A DNA stretch of 64,000 bases. It comes from Betaproteobacteria bacterium Ga0077540. Its GTDB lineage: Bacteria; Pseudomonadota; Gammaproteobacteria; Burkholderiales; Methylophilaceae. Below, in pieces: positions 7,873-17,009 of this stretch. Every line of letters begins with the position of its first letter. Position 1 is the first letter of the stretch. The translations under genes and the position numbers were made by a program. The stretch covers positions 248,001 to 312,000 of the forward strand of contig LNEP01000012.1 of NCBI GenBank assembly GCA_001464125.1, in the 5' to 3' direction. Under the pieces are notes generated by a model. It made no database searches. It was not told the origin of the DNA and worked only from the letters and a program-made list of their open reading frames with translations.

Positions 7873-9375
7873 ATGCAGGCAACCCCACAGACCATTCAAC
7901 AACTGATACAGCGATTCAACCAAGGGCATCTAGCCGAAGCGGAGCAACAAGCAAAAGCGCTGATTGCCCACAACCCGCGCGAGTTTATTTTGCATCATGT
8001 ATTGAGCCTTGCGTTGGACCAGCAACAGAAATATGCTGAGGCCGTCACCAGTTATCAATCGGCGATTCAACTTAAACCCAATATGCCAGATTTATATTTT
8101 AATTTGGCGATTGCACTCACCCAAATTAATCAGTTAGAAGAAGCTGAAACCGCTTACCGTCAGGCCATTAAAGTACAACCCAACTTTTTTGAAGCGCATG
8201 GCAACTTGGGCACTTTATTACAGCGTCAAGGCAAATTGGACGAAGCCATTCAAAGCTACCAGAACGGCCTGCGCATTAACCCGCAAGACGCAAGGGCCTA
8301 TTTCAATTTGGGCACTGTATTAAGAGATAAAGGGCTATTAGACGAAGCAGTCAACCATTACCAGCAAGCAATAACGTTATTTCCCAACTACACCGATGCC
8401 TATAACAACTTGGGCGAAACCTACCGTGACCAAGGCAACATGCCGGATGCAGTGTTGCAATATCAAGAAGCGTTGACGCGCAACCCACAACATGCCCATG
8501 CTAATTACAATATGGCTGAATTTTTGTATCTTGCAAAACGTTACGCTGAGGCTATTCCCTATTTTGAACAGTCCCAATTGGATGACTGGCAAGAGCGTAT
8601 CCTTTATTGTTTATATAAAGACTCGCAGTTTGATGCGTTTAAACAAAAGCGCGATGCACTTATCAAGCAAGCGCCTCATACTTCGCCCTTTTTAGCCACG
8701 CTTTCTACGCATTACAGCATTAATTTTAAGGAAGAAGACCCTTACACATTTTGCAAAAATGGTTTGGATTTTGTTTACCATCGCGCCATTCCAGAACTTG
8801 CCGAAGGTAGCCCACTTCTGAAAGCCCTGTTGCATGATATCCACCATGCCGACATTGCAGAGCGCAAACAAGCGCGACTCACCAATGGCAAACAATCTGC
8901 AGGCAATTTGTTTAAGCGCCCTGAGGCCTCGTTTAGAGAGTTGTCTGCACTGATTAAACGTGCTTTTTCTGACTACAGTCAACACTTTGCCAATGCTGAC
9001 TGTGCGTTAATTACCGCCTTTCCAGATACGCTTGAATTCACTAGCTCTTGGTACGTAAAAATGCAGCAAGGCGGCCATTTAAATGCCCATATTCATGAAA
9101 TTGGTTGGATTAGTGGCGCCGTCTATTTGGCAATGCCACAGACCGAAGACGAGCGAGAGGGTGCCTTTGAATATGGCACACATGGTGATGAATATCCACA
9201 ACTACACTCAGACTTTCCTACAGCTTATATCAAGCCAAAAGTAGGTGATATTGTGCTGTTCCCTTCTTCGCTCTTTCACCGCACCATTCCATTTAATGCA
9301 CAGGAAGAACGCATTTGCGTTGCATTTGATTTAAAGCCAAAAGCCGACCTATCGAACGCACGCTCAAACTATTGA
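7873..9375 (+). CDS. TPR protein with C-terminal putative 2OG-Fe(II) oxygenase domain
   Basis: A 500-aa cytosolic protein. Residues about 10-235 hold roughly six tetratricopeptide repeats (for example LYFNLAIALTQINQLEEAE), a protein-binding scaffold. The C-terminal third matches the putative 2OG-Fe(II) oxygenase family. The likely iron His is in LNAHIHEIGW, the second His in PSSLFHRTIPF, and the 2-oxoglutarate Arg in EERICVAFDLK. The substrate is unknown; family members are suspected to hydroxylate proteins or small molecules. It lies 35 nt after the BrkB-type gene, so the two may be co-transcribed. No strong ribosome site precedes the ATG. The oxygenase assignment is by motif only. Confidence 0.8.
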   Translation: MQATPQTIQQLIQRFNQGHLAEAEQQAKALIAHNPREFILHHVLSLALDQQQKYAEAVTSYQSAIQLKPNMPDLYFNLAIALTQINQLEEAETAYRQAIKVQPNFFEAHGNLGTLLQRQGKLDEAIQSYQNGLRINPQDARAYFNLGTVLRDKGLLDEAVNHYQQAITLFPNYTDAYNNLGETYRDQGNMPDAVLQYQEALTRNPQHAHANYNMAEFLYLAKRYAEAIPYFEQSQLDDWQERILYCLYKDSQFDAFKQKRDALIKQAPHTSPFLATLSTHYSINFKEEDPYTFCKNGLDFVYHRAIPELAEGSPLLKALLHDIHHADIAERKQARLTNGKQSAGNLFKRPEASFRELSALIKRAFSDYSQHFANADCALITAFPDTLEFTSSWYVKMQQGGHLNAHIHEIGWISGAVYLAMPQTEDEREGAFEYGTHGDEYPQLHSDFPTAYIKPKVGDIVLFPSSLFHRTIPFNAQEERICVAFDLKPKADLSNARSNY

Positions 9376-9630
9376 TCGGTCACACACACTTATTGCGTTA
9401 ATACTTTGTGTGGTATCATTTAGAAAGTTGCGCCAATGTCTTGTTTTATTTGAGATTAGGGCAATCATATAAACAATATACGGTTATCAAAAAAGCGAAT
9501 TAACCAGCTGATTTTAATCAAAATAATAAAAATATATCCGCACACACTAATATCGCCTGTTTTTTGCTAGACTGTGCATTCTTTTAGTTAATTTACTCGC
9601 GCGTTGCAATAGCAAACCATGAGGGATCTG

Positions 9631-10692
9631 ATGAAATCGTTAAACATGTTCGACGACTCTACTGTACTGATTATTGATGATCAGACGACTAGTCGAACCA
9701 TCTTATCCCAAGTGATAAAAAGCATACATCCCAAGATGCATGTGGTAGAAAAGACCAACCCTGAGCGCGCGCTAGAATGGGCTACACAAAACACTGCAGA
9801 CTTGATTCTGCTGGACTACGTCATGCCCGAAATGAACGGCATTGATTTTGTCAAAATGGTAAAAACCATTCCTGCCTACTATTTCGTGCCCATCATCATG
9901 ATTACCATCAAACGGGACACAGAAACACGCAATGCCGCCCTAGATGCAGGCGTTACAGACTTCTTAACCAAGCCGATTGATGTGCAGGAATGTACCGCCC
10001 GCTGCAAAAACCTGCTTACCATGCGTCAGCAGCAAATGACTTTGGAAACTAAAAGCCATTTATTAGAGAGCTTGGTACAAGCAGCGACGGCAGAGATTCG
10101 CGCACGCGAAAAAGAGACTTTAATGCGATTGGCGCGCATTGGTGAATACAAAGATTACGAGACTTCACGCCATTTAGTTCGTATGGCGCTTTATGCCAGA
10201 ATTCTTGCCGAGGCCGCCGGTTTTTCAGAAGATGAAGCAGAAACGATTGAATTGGCTGCCCCACTTCATGACATTGGTAAGGTTGGCATACCTGACCACG
10301 TTTTACTCAAAGCAGGCCCACTTAACGAAGAAGAAACCAGCATCATGCGTAAGCACCCGCTTATTGGTTTCCAAGTATTACAAGACAGCCCTTCCAAATA
10401 CTTACAAAAAGGCGCTGAAATTGCACTGGCACACCACGAGCGCTATGACGGCAAAGGCTACCCAAAAGGATTGGTGGGGAAAAAAATTCCTGTTTCAGCG
10501 CGTATTGTAGCTATCGCCGATGTATTTGATGCATTAACCAGCAAACGCCCATACAAAGATGCGTGGTCGGTGGACGAAGCTATCAAGTTTATTGAGAGTG
10601 AATCGGGTAAGCATTTTGACCCTGACTTGGTAAAAACTTTAATAAAAATTCGTCCGCGGCTAGAGAAAATTCACGCGGAATACTCAAATTAG
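9631..10692 (+). CDS. Response regulator with HD-GYP c-di-GMP phosphodiesterase domain
   Basis: A 353-aa cytosolic protein. An N-terminal receiver domain (residues 1 to about 125) has its phosphoacceptor at Asp62 (LLDYVMPEMNG) and the conserved Lys in FLTKPID. The C-terminal HD-GYP domain shows H213-D214 (HDIGK), His268-His269 (HHERYDGKGYP) and the GYP triplet, all needed for hydrolysis of cyclic-di-GMP. I chose the ATG at 9631 because GAGGG lies 5 nt upstream; a nearby ATG at 9619 is too close to any site. No histidine kinase lies next to it, so its partner is elsewhere, perhaps the kinase at 17010. It is probably a monocistronic unit. Confidence 0.93.
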   Translation: MKSLNMFDDSTVLIIDDQTTSRTILSQVIKSIHPKMHVVEKTNPERALEWATQNTADLILLDYVMPEMNGIDFVKMVKTIPAYYFVPIIMITIKRDTETRNAALDAGVTDFLTKPIDVQECTARCKNLLTMRQQQMTLETKSHLLESLVQAATAEIRAREKETLMRLARIGEYKDYETSRHLVRMALYARILAEAAGFSEDEAETIELAAPLHDIGKVGIPDHVLLKAGPLNEEETSIMRKHPLIGFQVLQDSPSKYLQKGAEIALAHHERYDGKGYPKGLVGKKIPVSARIVAIADVFDALTSKRPYKDAWSVDEAIKFIESESGKHFDPDLVKTLIKIRPRLEKIHAEYSN

Positions 10693-10702
10693 CAGCTAAA
10701 CG

Positions 10703-10732
10703 ATGACGTTGTTATGTTTCCGTGTTTATAAT
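10703..10732 (+). promoter_or_regulatory. Predicted sigma70 promoter of the FadL-type porin
   Basis: ATGACG, 18 nt, then a perfect TATAAT at 10727-10732, about 49 nt before the start codon. Confidence 0.45.
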
Positions 10733-10780
10733 CAACCCGTCACAAAATCCATAACGAATAATGCCTAACTGGGGAGCTTT

Positions 10781-12037
10781 ATGAAAAAATCCATACTGTC
10801 TGCAGCGCTTTTAGCCACACCGATAATATCCAATGCTGCAGGGTTTGCACTGATTGAACAAAGTGGCAGTGGCATGGGGAATGCGTATGCAGGAGCCGCC
10901 GCTGTAGCTGAGGACGCCAGCACCATCTTTTTTAACCCAGCTGGGATGACGTATATCCAAGGCACTCAAGTTGTGGGTGCTTTACATTTAATCAGACCGC
11001 AAGGTGAGTTTAATGACGAAGGTTCGGTAGGTGGATTGGGCAGACCTCGTGGTGGCGAAGGCGGAGATGCTGGCGATTTGAATTTTGTTCCCAACTTTTA
11101 TTACAAGCGTGATATCTCTGATGCCGTCAAGTTTGGCTTGGGCGTGGGTGCACCTTTTGGTTTAAAAACTGAGTACGATAATGACTGGTTAGGTCGTTTT
11201 CAAGGCATCAAATCTGATTTAAAAACTGTCAATATCAATCCAGCGCTGGCATTTAAAGTAAATGACCAACTTTCTTTGGGCTTTGGTATCAATGCGATGT
11301 GGATTCAGGCAGAACTCACAAGTGCCGTTAATCTAGTACCACTAGGCGGGACAGAATCAAAGCTCAAGGTTAAAGGGGACGATTGGGGATTTGGCTATAA
11401 CTTTGGTGCTATCTACCAAGTCACACAAGACACACGTTTTGGTTTAGCTTTCCGCTCAAAAGTGGATCAAAAACTCAGAGGTGACTCTGACTCGCCATTT
11501 ACAACGCTGGATGCCAACCCAAATCAACGCTTGAATGGGGATGTAACTGCAGAAACTACATTACCTGAAACATTATCCTTCAGTGGGTTTACTCACTTAG
11601 ACGACCGTTGGGATTTAATGGGTGATGTCACATGGACACGCTGGAGCCGCTTTAGAGAGTTGCGTGTGCTCAGAGAAAACGGAAGCACACTGACTGTTAC
11701 CCCACAAAACTGGGATAACACCATGCGCTATTCAATTGGCCTCAATTACAAATATAGTGACACCCTAAAGCTACGTGCAGGTGTGGCCTATGATGAGGAA
11801 GCGATTAGTAATGAGTTCCGTACAGTGCGCATCCCTGGTAACGACAGAAAATGGTTAACCTTTGGTGCCGGCTGGCAAGCAACGCCTGACACAAAATTGG
11901 ATATCGCTTATGCGCATTTATTTATCAGCGATCCGGAGATTGATGATAATCAAGTAGCGATTGCAAGAGGGCGGGTAAGAGGCGATTACGATGCAAGCGT
12001 AGACATGCTAAGTTTGCAAGTCACCCATAACTTTTAA
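10781..12037 (+). CDS. OmpP1/FadL-family outer membrane transporter
   Basis: A 418-aa outer membrane beta-barrel of the FadL/TodX group, which lets hydrophobic substrates such as long-chain fatty acids or aromatics diffuse in. A signal peptide ends near SNA (residue 19). The mature N-terminus (GFALIEQSGSGMGNAYAG) is the family signature hatch region, with the NPAGM motif shortly after (FFNPAGMT). The C-terminus ends in an aromatic (VTHNF), as expected for barrel assembly. The ATG follows GGGGAG with a 4-nt gap. It has its own promoter and a strong terminator. The substrate cannot be read from sequence. Confidence 0.92.
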   Translation: MKKSILSAALLATPIISNAAGFALIEQSGSGMGNAYAGAAAVAEDASTIFFNPAGMTYIQGTQVVGALHLIRPQGEFNDEGSVGGLGRPRGGEGGDAGDLNFVPNFYYKRDISDAVKFGLGVGAPFGLKTEYDNDWLGRFQGIKSDLKTVNINPALAFKVNDQLSLGFGINAMWIQAELTSAVNLVPLGGTESKLKVKGDDWGFGYNFGAIYQVTQDTRFGLAFRSKVDQKLRGDSDSPFTTLDANPNQRLNGDVTAETTLPETLSFSGFTHLDDRWDLMGDVTWTRWSRFRELRVLRENGSTLTVTPQNWDNTMRYSIGLNYKYSDTLKLRAGVAYDEEAISNEFRTVRIPGNDRKWLTFGAGWQATPDTKLDIAYAHLFISDPEIDDNQVAIARGRVRGDYDASVDMLSLQVTHNF

Positions 12038-12060
12038 AGTTAGTAAGTGAGACAAATGTG

Positions 12061-12087
12061 AAAAAACGCGCTAACGCGCGTTTTTTT
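12061..12087. terminator. Bidirectional terminator between the FadL-type porin and a diguanylate cyclase gene
   Basis: A perfect 11-bp stem (AAAAAACGCGC with GCGCGTTTTTT) and a TAAC loop serves both converging genes. The cyclase stop codon overlaps its edge. Confidence 0.85.
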
Positions 12088-13474
12088 ATGGCTCTGTGAT
12101 ATCAAACAGACTTTTTTGCCCCACTTCGGTGTACACCTTATATTGATTTCTACCCGCTGCCTTGGCCTGATACAAAGCCACATCTGCTTTTTTCATCAGG
12201 CTTTGCGAGGTTTCTTCACTCTCGCCACCGTAAGCTGCCACACCAATACTCAAACTGATACTCACACGCTCACCTAAAATACTCACACCACCTTGAAACG
12301 CATTCACTATCTTGTTGGCTATGCTATTCGCGTCATGAATGTCATTTAACTCTCCCAGCACAATCACAAACTCATCCCCACTGATTCTACACAGCGTATC
12401 AATATCACGAATAAGCGCCTTTAAACGATCCGCAACTAGCTTGAGCAAGGCATCTCCCACATCATGACCATGCGTATCATTGAGTTGCTTAAAGTGGTCA
12501 ATGTCCATAAACAGAATGGCCAAGTTGCGGTTAAAGCGCTTTGCATTTGCCAGCGCCTGTTCAAGGCGAATATCCAGTAGCCGTCTGTTTGCTAATCCGG
12601 TCAGGCTGTCATGCGTTGCAAGTTCGGTGAGCATTTTGCGTTCGCGTAAGAAAAAATACACCAGCATGGCCATTAGCACCGCAATCATCATCCCCATCAA
12701 ACGGGTAATCAGAAGTAGCTTGGAGGCTTTTTCTGTTTTTTGTGCTACCGCCCACTCCCACTCTACATCGGTGGAATTACTGGTTGAGAGAAATACTTCT
12801 TGCTCAGCAAATAGTTTGGGGTCGCCATAAAATACTTCTCGCGTCTCCTTGTTACGGATAGCAAATCCAAACTCTTCATTAACGAGTTCTTTGAATGCAG
12901 ATTTAAAAAACGCATCGGAGTTAATCACTGTGGAGAGCAAGCCCCAATATTTCTGATTGATGTAAACGGGAAAGCGGTATATCAACCCTCTCCCACCCTG
13001 CACCAAATTCAGCGGGCCAACCAATACGCCCTCATTACGCTCAATGGCTGCTTTGACTTGCGGCCATTGGTGCGGCAACGCTCGGTAATCCACTCCTATC
13101 GCTTTTTCGTTGGATTTAAGCGGGTACATGTAGGTGATTTTGTAGCCTACCGCAACTGCCAGATTTCGTACATTTTTTGTTCTGGCATACAAATCGGCTA
13201 GGACACTTTGTACTTTTTGATGCTCTAAATCATGGTGATAAATGGTGAGGTAACTGGATAAGCCTGACGTTACAAAAAGTACCGCATTAAGCTCCCGGTC
13301 AACTTTTGACTTAAGCGTTGCGGTGTAACTGGCTGCCTCCGCACGCAATTTTGCATGTGCCTTTTGAGATTCTGCACTGATGAGTGTCTCAAAAATCACC
13401 ATAAATATGATCATGACGATGCCAGCACTGGCCAGTGCCCATGCATTGTTTTTTAGATCATGAATCAATTTCAT
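12086..13474 (-). CDS. Membrane-bound CHASE-type sensor diguanylate cyclase
   Basis: A 462-aa enzyme that makes c-di-GMP from two GTP. It has an N-terminal membrane helix (about residues 12-32), a periplasmic sensor of CHASE type (about 60-250), a second helix (LMGMMIAVLMAMLVYFFL, about 262-280) and a GGDEF domain (about 290-455). The active-site loop reads SGDEF (about residues 365-369), a variant often found in active enzymes. The inhibitory I-site RDID sits five residues before it, so product inhibition is likely. The start codon lacks a clear ribosome site. It stands divergently from another diguanylate cyclase gene across a 249-nt gap. Confidence 0.92.
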   Translation of the reverse strand: MKLIHDLKNNAWALASAGIVMIIFMVIFETLISAESQKAHAKLRAEAASYTATLKSKVDRELNAVLFVTSGLSSYLTIYHHDLEHQKVQSVLADLYARTKNVRNLAVAVGYKITYMYPLKSNEKAIGVDYRALPHQWPQVKAAIERNEGVLVGPLNLVQGGRGLIYRFPVYINQKYWGLLSTVINSDAFFKSAFKELVNEEFGFAIRNKETREVFYGDPKLFAEQEVFLSTSNSTDVEWEWAVAQKTEKASKLLLITRLMGMMIAVLMAMLVYFFLRERKMLTELATHDSLTGLANRRLLDIRLEQALANAKRFNRNLAILFMDIDHFKQLNDTHGHDVGDALLKLVADRLKALIRDIDTLCRISGDEFVIVLGELNDIHDANSIANKIVNAFQGGVSILGERVSISLSIGVAAYGGESEETSQSLMKKADVALYQAKAAGRNQYKVYTEVGQKSLFDITEP

Positions 13475-13723
13475 AAATTAGTGGCTCAAATGTAACAGTA
13501 ATTTGATTAAGACTACAACGCCATGCAAATAGCCATATTGATTTGGAACATATTGTGGTTGTTAGCAACCAATAGATTATACCCCTGTTTAAATAGCGTT
13601 ATTTGCGCGCTGATAAATCGCAAGCCAGTTATTAGTAATATTGTTAAAATAAACAACATTTGTTGCGCAAAATCCTGCATGGGCGGGCATTTAAAGCAGA
13701 CTTTTAACCTAAAAAGCATCCCT

Positions 13724-15172
13724 ATGAAACATCGGTTTTACGAGAGTAAGATTCTTTACATACTAATCTCTGCGCTGCTCTGTATTCAGATTGGTGCATA
13801 CGTGGTGCAGTTGGTTAATCATCGCAACATTGCCGAGGAAACCCTAAGCGAAGAGCTGACGGTAGGCGCACAAGTGTTTAACCGCCTGTTGGAATCTCGC
13901 AACACACAACTGCAACAAACAGCGGAAATATTAGCCAAGGATTATGGCTTTCTTGAAGCCATCAGCATGGCGCAACAAGATAACGCCACCTTAGAATCTA
14001 TATTGGAGAATCATGGTGCACGCGCCAAAGCATCAACCTTGATTTTGTCTGATCTCGACAACCAGATGATTGCACATACGCCCAGCAAGCTTGCCATCGC
14101 AGCGGATGCGCAAGGGGCTATCCTTGACCACTTAGAAAAAGACGCACATTCCATACATTTTTCCACCCTGCATGTGCTGGGAACAGCCAACCAGTCAAGA
14201 CCACTATTTCATGTGGTTAAATCTGCAGTAAGGGCGCCAAATCATATTGCTAATTTGATTATTGGCGATGCAATTGACCAAGAATTTGTGAACGACTTGC
14301 GTCATGTCACCAATATGGAGATGTTCTTTATCTCGCATCACAAGCAAAATTGGGAATTGCATGCCAGTACACTACCAAGCTTATTCGCCAAAGCATTCAC
14401 CGATCAATTTAATGCAGAGCAAGCCGGAAAAGTCACACGTTTTGACATCGGCAATGATGCTTATCTGATATTGCCTATATCTGTCTCACAAGCAGAGGGA
14501 GAAGCGGCATTTGCAGTGATTGCCAAACCCCTATCCCAAATGATGCAGCCCTATCGACGCGCTGAGCGGGTGCTCTCAGTGTTGTTAGTGGCCACGCTTA
14601 TGTTGTCCATGGTCGCCGTATACTTGGTCACAAAAAAAATGGTAACCCCACTCAGTGAGCAAGCGCATTTAGATAACCTCACAGGCTTGGGGAATCGCAG
14701 GCTATTTAATCTCGCGGTACAAGACGCACTCAAACGTTTGAATGGCACCGGCACACCGTTTGCCTTGCTGATGCTGGATTTAGACAAATTTAAGCAGGTA
14801 AACGACACCATGGGGCATGACACAGGAGACGCTGTACTGAAAACCATAGCAGACCGATTGAAAAAAACGGTTCGCACTACCGATAACATTATGCGTTTAG
14901 GTGGTGATGAATTTGCGATTGTTTTGGAAGACTGCTCAGAATCGGCCACTTGTGTGATAGCCGATAAGATTAGCAAAGCCATTGCAGAGCCTATAGAAGC
15001 TGCTGACGAATACATAGTATTGCATGCCAGTATCGGCATTGCATTTGCGCAAAAGAACACTGACGACATGGACTCCATCATGAAAAAATCCGATGAAGCC
15101 ATGTACATTTCAAAGTCTACGCAGGTGAACTACTGGTGCTATCAAGAAAAAAGTACTGAAGACAATATCTAG
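13724..15172 (+). CDS. Membrane-bound sensor diguanylate cyclase (GGDEF)
   Basis: A 482-aa c-di-GMP synthase with two membrane helices (about residues 10-28 and 278-300) that bracket a periplasmic sensor region, possibly Cache-like, then a GGDEF domain. The catalytic motif GGDEF is intact at residues 393-397 and the I-site RTTD lies five residues upstream. The frame is open much further upstream (from 13523), but that part looks non-coding and the chosen ATG at 13724 begins right before a normal signal-anchor (MKHRFYESKILYILIS). No good ribosome site is visible. The ligand of the sensor is unknown. Confidence 0.9.
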   Translation: MKHRFYESKILYILISALLCIQIGAYVVQLVNHRNIAEETLSEELTVGAQVFNRLLESRNTQLQQTAEILAKDYGFLEAISMAQQDNATLESILENHGARAKASTLILSDLDNQMIAHTPSKLAIAADAQGAILDHLEKDAHSIHFSTLHVLGTANQSRPLFHVVKSAVRAPNHIANLIIGDAIDQEFVNDLRHVTNMEMFFISHHKQNWELHASTLPSLFAKAFTDQFNAEQAGKVTRFDIGNDAYLILPISVSQAEGEAAFAVIAKPLSQMMQPYRRAERVLSVLLVATLMLSMVAVYLVTKKMVTPLSEQAHLDNLTGLGNRRLFNLAVQDALKRLNGTGTPFALLMLDLDKFKQVNDTMGHDTGDAVLKTIADRLKKTVRTTDNIMRLGGDEFAIVLEDCSESATCVIADKISKAIAEPIEAADEYIVLHASIGIAFAQKNTDDMDSIMKKSDEAMYISKSTQVNYWCYQEKSTEDNI

Positions 15173-15192
15173 CTTGTTCTTATTGCTAGCGG

Positions 15193-16158
15193 TCACTCGC
15201 GTTGACTGGCGCGTATCTCATCTAAAGTTTGCTGTAGCTGTTGCTGCAATACCTGATCATGGCTGATTTTGCTCAAGCCTTGCTGCGCCACTTGCATCGC
15301 CTGTTTAAAACGTTTCTGTGCTAGCAGGACGTTAGCCAAATTATTATAAGCAGCGGCTGCATCCGGGTGTGCACTGACTGCACGCTGAAAAGCATGCTCG
15401 GCAGTGGCATAATCCTTTGCTTGATAAGCACTATTACCCAAGCCCATCAACAGCACCAAATGGTCTGGCCAACGTGTTACCGCCGCTTGGTATGCACTGC
15501 GCTTTTGTTGCAAACTAGCATTCTTTTCATAGGCCACTAAGGCTTTGGCCACATCATCTGCCGTAGCGCTGGCAGGAAGCTTACCTGGCGGCAGTGCAAC
15601 GAACGCCCAATAGTCACTGCGTGCCCAAGTCCTTTGAAAGGCACTGAGTGTCATTTCAAAACGCGGATAAGTGCCGGAGCGTAACCAAATCAGCTCTCGA
15701 TTTAAATCGTAGCCAACCACCACGGCATAGTGCCACGAAGGCGCCCAAGCCAACCCCAAGTTTTGCATCACCACGACGACATTGCCTGCCGCAATCTCTT
15801 GTATGACAGCATCTAGCCTTGGTGGAATCACCACAGCCAACGCACCATGACGACGCGCAGACGCTAACATTTCAATTTGCAAACTGCCTTGTCGGCTAGG
15901 GATATACACTTCAGAGGTCAGCTGTTCCGGGGTCACTTGAATCGCCACTGCCTGCAATGCAGTAGCCAGTGCAGCCGGGCCACATTCATACAACTCTTGC
16001 GGGAAAAACGGTGTGTTGGCGAGTTCTTGCTGTCTGGGCAATTGCTTGTTGAGTGTTACCTCACGTACGCCGGTGGCTGCGCACGCACTCAACAGGCACA
16101 AAAAAGCCAGTATGCAAAATTGGTACATACTGGCTTGTAAGCTTGTACTGCGCAACAC
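15193..16158 (-). CDS. PA2778-type C39 cysteine peptidase lipoprotein with TPR repeats
   Basis: A 321-aa probable lipoprotein (lipobox LSAC, Cys26). The first half is a papain-like C39 peptidase domain with Cys59 in ECGPAALATAL and His143 in SWHYAVVVGYD. The second half holds about two to three tetratricopeptide repeats (for example HAFQRAVSAHPDAAAAYNN). It follows the PA2779-type gene by 28 nt on the same strand. That pair is a recurrent two-gene unit known from Pseudomonas genomes, whose function is not established. The GTG at 16158 gives a positively charged signal peptide; an internal ATG at 16128 is the alternative. C39 domains elsewhere cut leader peptides at Gly-Gly sites, but no such substrate is evident nearby. 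Confidence 0.82.
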   Translation of the reverse strand: MLRSTSLQASMYQFCILAFLCLLSACAATGVREVTLNKQLPRQQELANTPFFPQELYECGPAALATALQAVAIQVTPEQLTSEVYIPSRQGSLQIEMLASARRHGALAVVIPPRLDAVIQEIAAGNVVVVMQNLGLAWAPSWHYAVVVGYDLNRELIWLRSGTYPRFEMTLSAFQRTWARSDYWAFVALPPGKLPASATADDVAKALVAYEKNASLQQKRSAYQAAVTRWPDHLVLLMGLGNSAYQAKDYATAEHAFQRAVSAHPDAAAAYNNLANVLLAQKRFKQAMQVAQQGLSKISHDQVLQQQLQQTLDEIRASQRE

Positions 16159-16186
16159 TGGATGTGAGCTAGGTACTAATTTGCGA

Positions 16187-16582
16187 TTAGCGAACTGAAC
16201 GTGTGAACGGATAAACTTTGGTGAAGCCTAGAATATCTGTCACTAGTAGCACGAAAAACACCAACAAAATCGCACCGATAATACCACCAGCAGGTGCTTT
16301 GTCTAGTTGTGATGAAAGTGAACTGGCTTCTTCATCTGTCAGCGCAGCAACACGAGATTTGGCCTCTGTTGGGTCAATGCCACGTGCAACCAACTCTGCT
16401 TGTACTTCATCACGTGACAACATGTTGACAATATTTGCACGGTCTTGATCACCCTTGCTGGTGATAGCCGACTGTGCGACTTGTTCGGTGCTAATCATGG
16501 CGGCTTGCACTGCTTGAATAGAGCCAGTAAATAAAACGGCGGTGGCTAAAAATGCGCTTAAAAAACGTTTAACTATCATCAT
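16187..16582 (-). CDS. PA2779-family small membrane protein
   Basis: A 131-aa protein with an N-terminal signal or anchor (RFLSAFLATAVLFTGSIQAV), a central charged region (about residues 30-95) and a C-terminal transmembrane helix (IIGAILLVFFVLLVTDILGF, about 101-120) followed by a short basic tail. This plan matches the PA2779 family, always found next to a PA2778-type C39 peptidase, here 28 nt downstream. Tandem ATGs follow AAGGA. The function is unknown. A plausible idea is that it is a partner or a substrate of the peptidase. Confidence 0.8.
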   Translation of the reverse strand: MMIVKRFLSAFLATAVLFTGSIQAVQAAMISTEQVAQSAITSKGDQDRANIVNMLSRDEVQAELVARGIDPTEAKSRVAALTDEEASSLSSQLDKAPAGGIIGAILLVFFVLLVTDILGFTKVYPFTRSVR

Positions 16583-17009
16583 GATAAGTCATTCCTTTAT
16601 GTAAAAATCTTAGTTTGAAATGGTTAAAGCTAATGTTTTGCTTATCTATTTTCAGTGGTCTTAAGTATGATTTAAGTTGAACCTACAAGTAAAAAATAAC
16701 ACACAAAAGTTAATGTGTATACACAATATTCATGCCTTATGTATGTTTTGTCGCGTGCTTAAGCGAAATAAATGATGATGCTTCACGCTACTTTAAGCAA
16801 TCATGCTCCAACTATGCTGGTGACATCACTTGAGATTTTGGGGGCTCAGCAAAACGATAAGTCGCCTAAACGGTATGTTAGCGTATACAATAAATTGTCA
16901 TCACAGCTCGCTCTTGGCTGGCGTGTTGTGACTGTTCATCATGCCTGTAGTAAAAGTGGTCTATAAAACGATTAGGATAAGGTTAATTAACATTCGAAAG
17001 TAATACACT
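16583..17009. other. Long intergenic region without a recognised gene
   Basis: 427 nt between two divergent genes. It is AT-rich, with short open frames that lack ribosome sites and resemble nothing known. It must hold the promoters of the PA2779-type gene and of the histidine kinase. I found no convincing -35/-10 pair or RNA structure. Confidence 0.5.

Noticed and set aside
14551..15108. Open frame of 185 codons antisense to a GGDEF gene
   Set aside because: It covers the intact GGDEF domain on the other strand and has no recognisable pattern.
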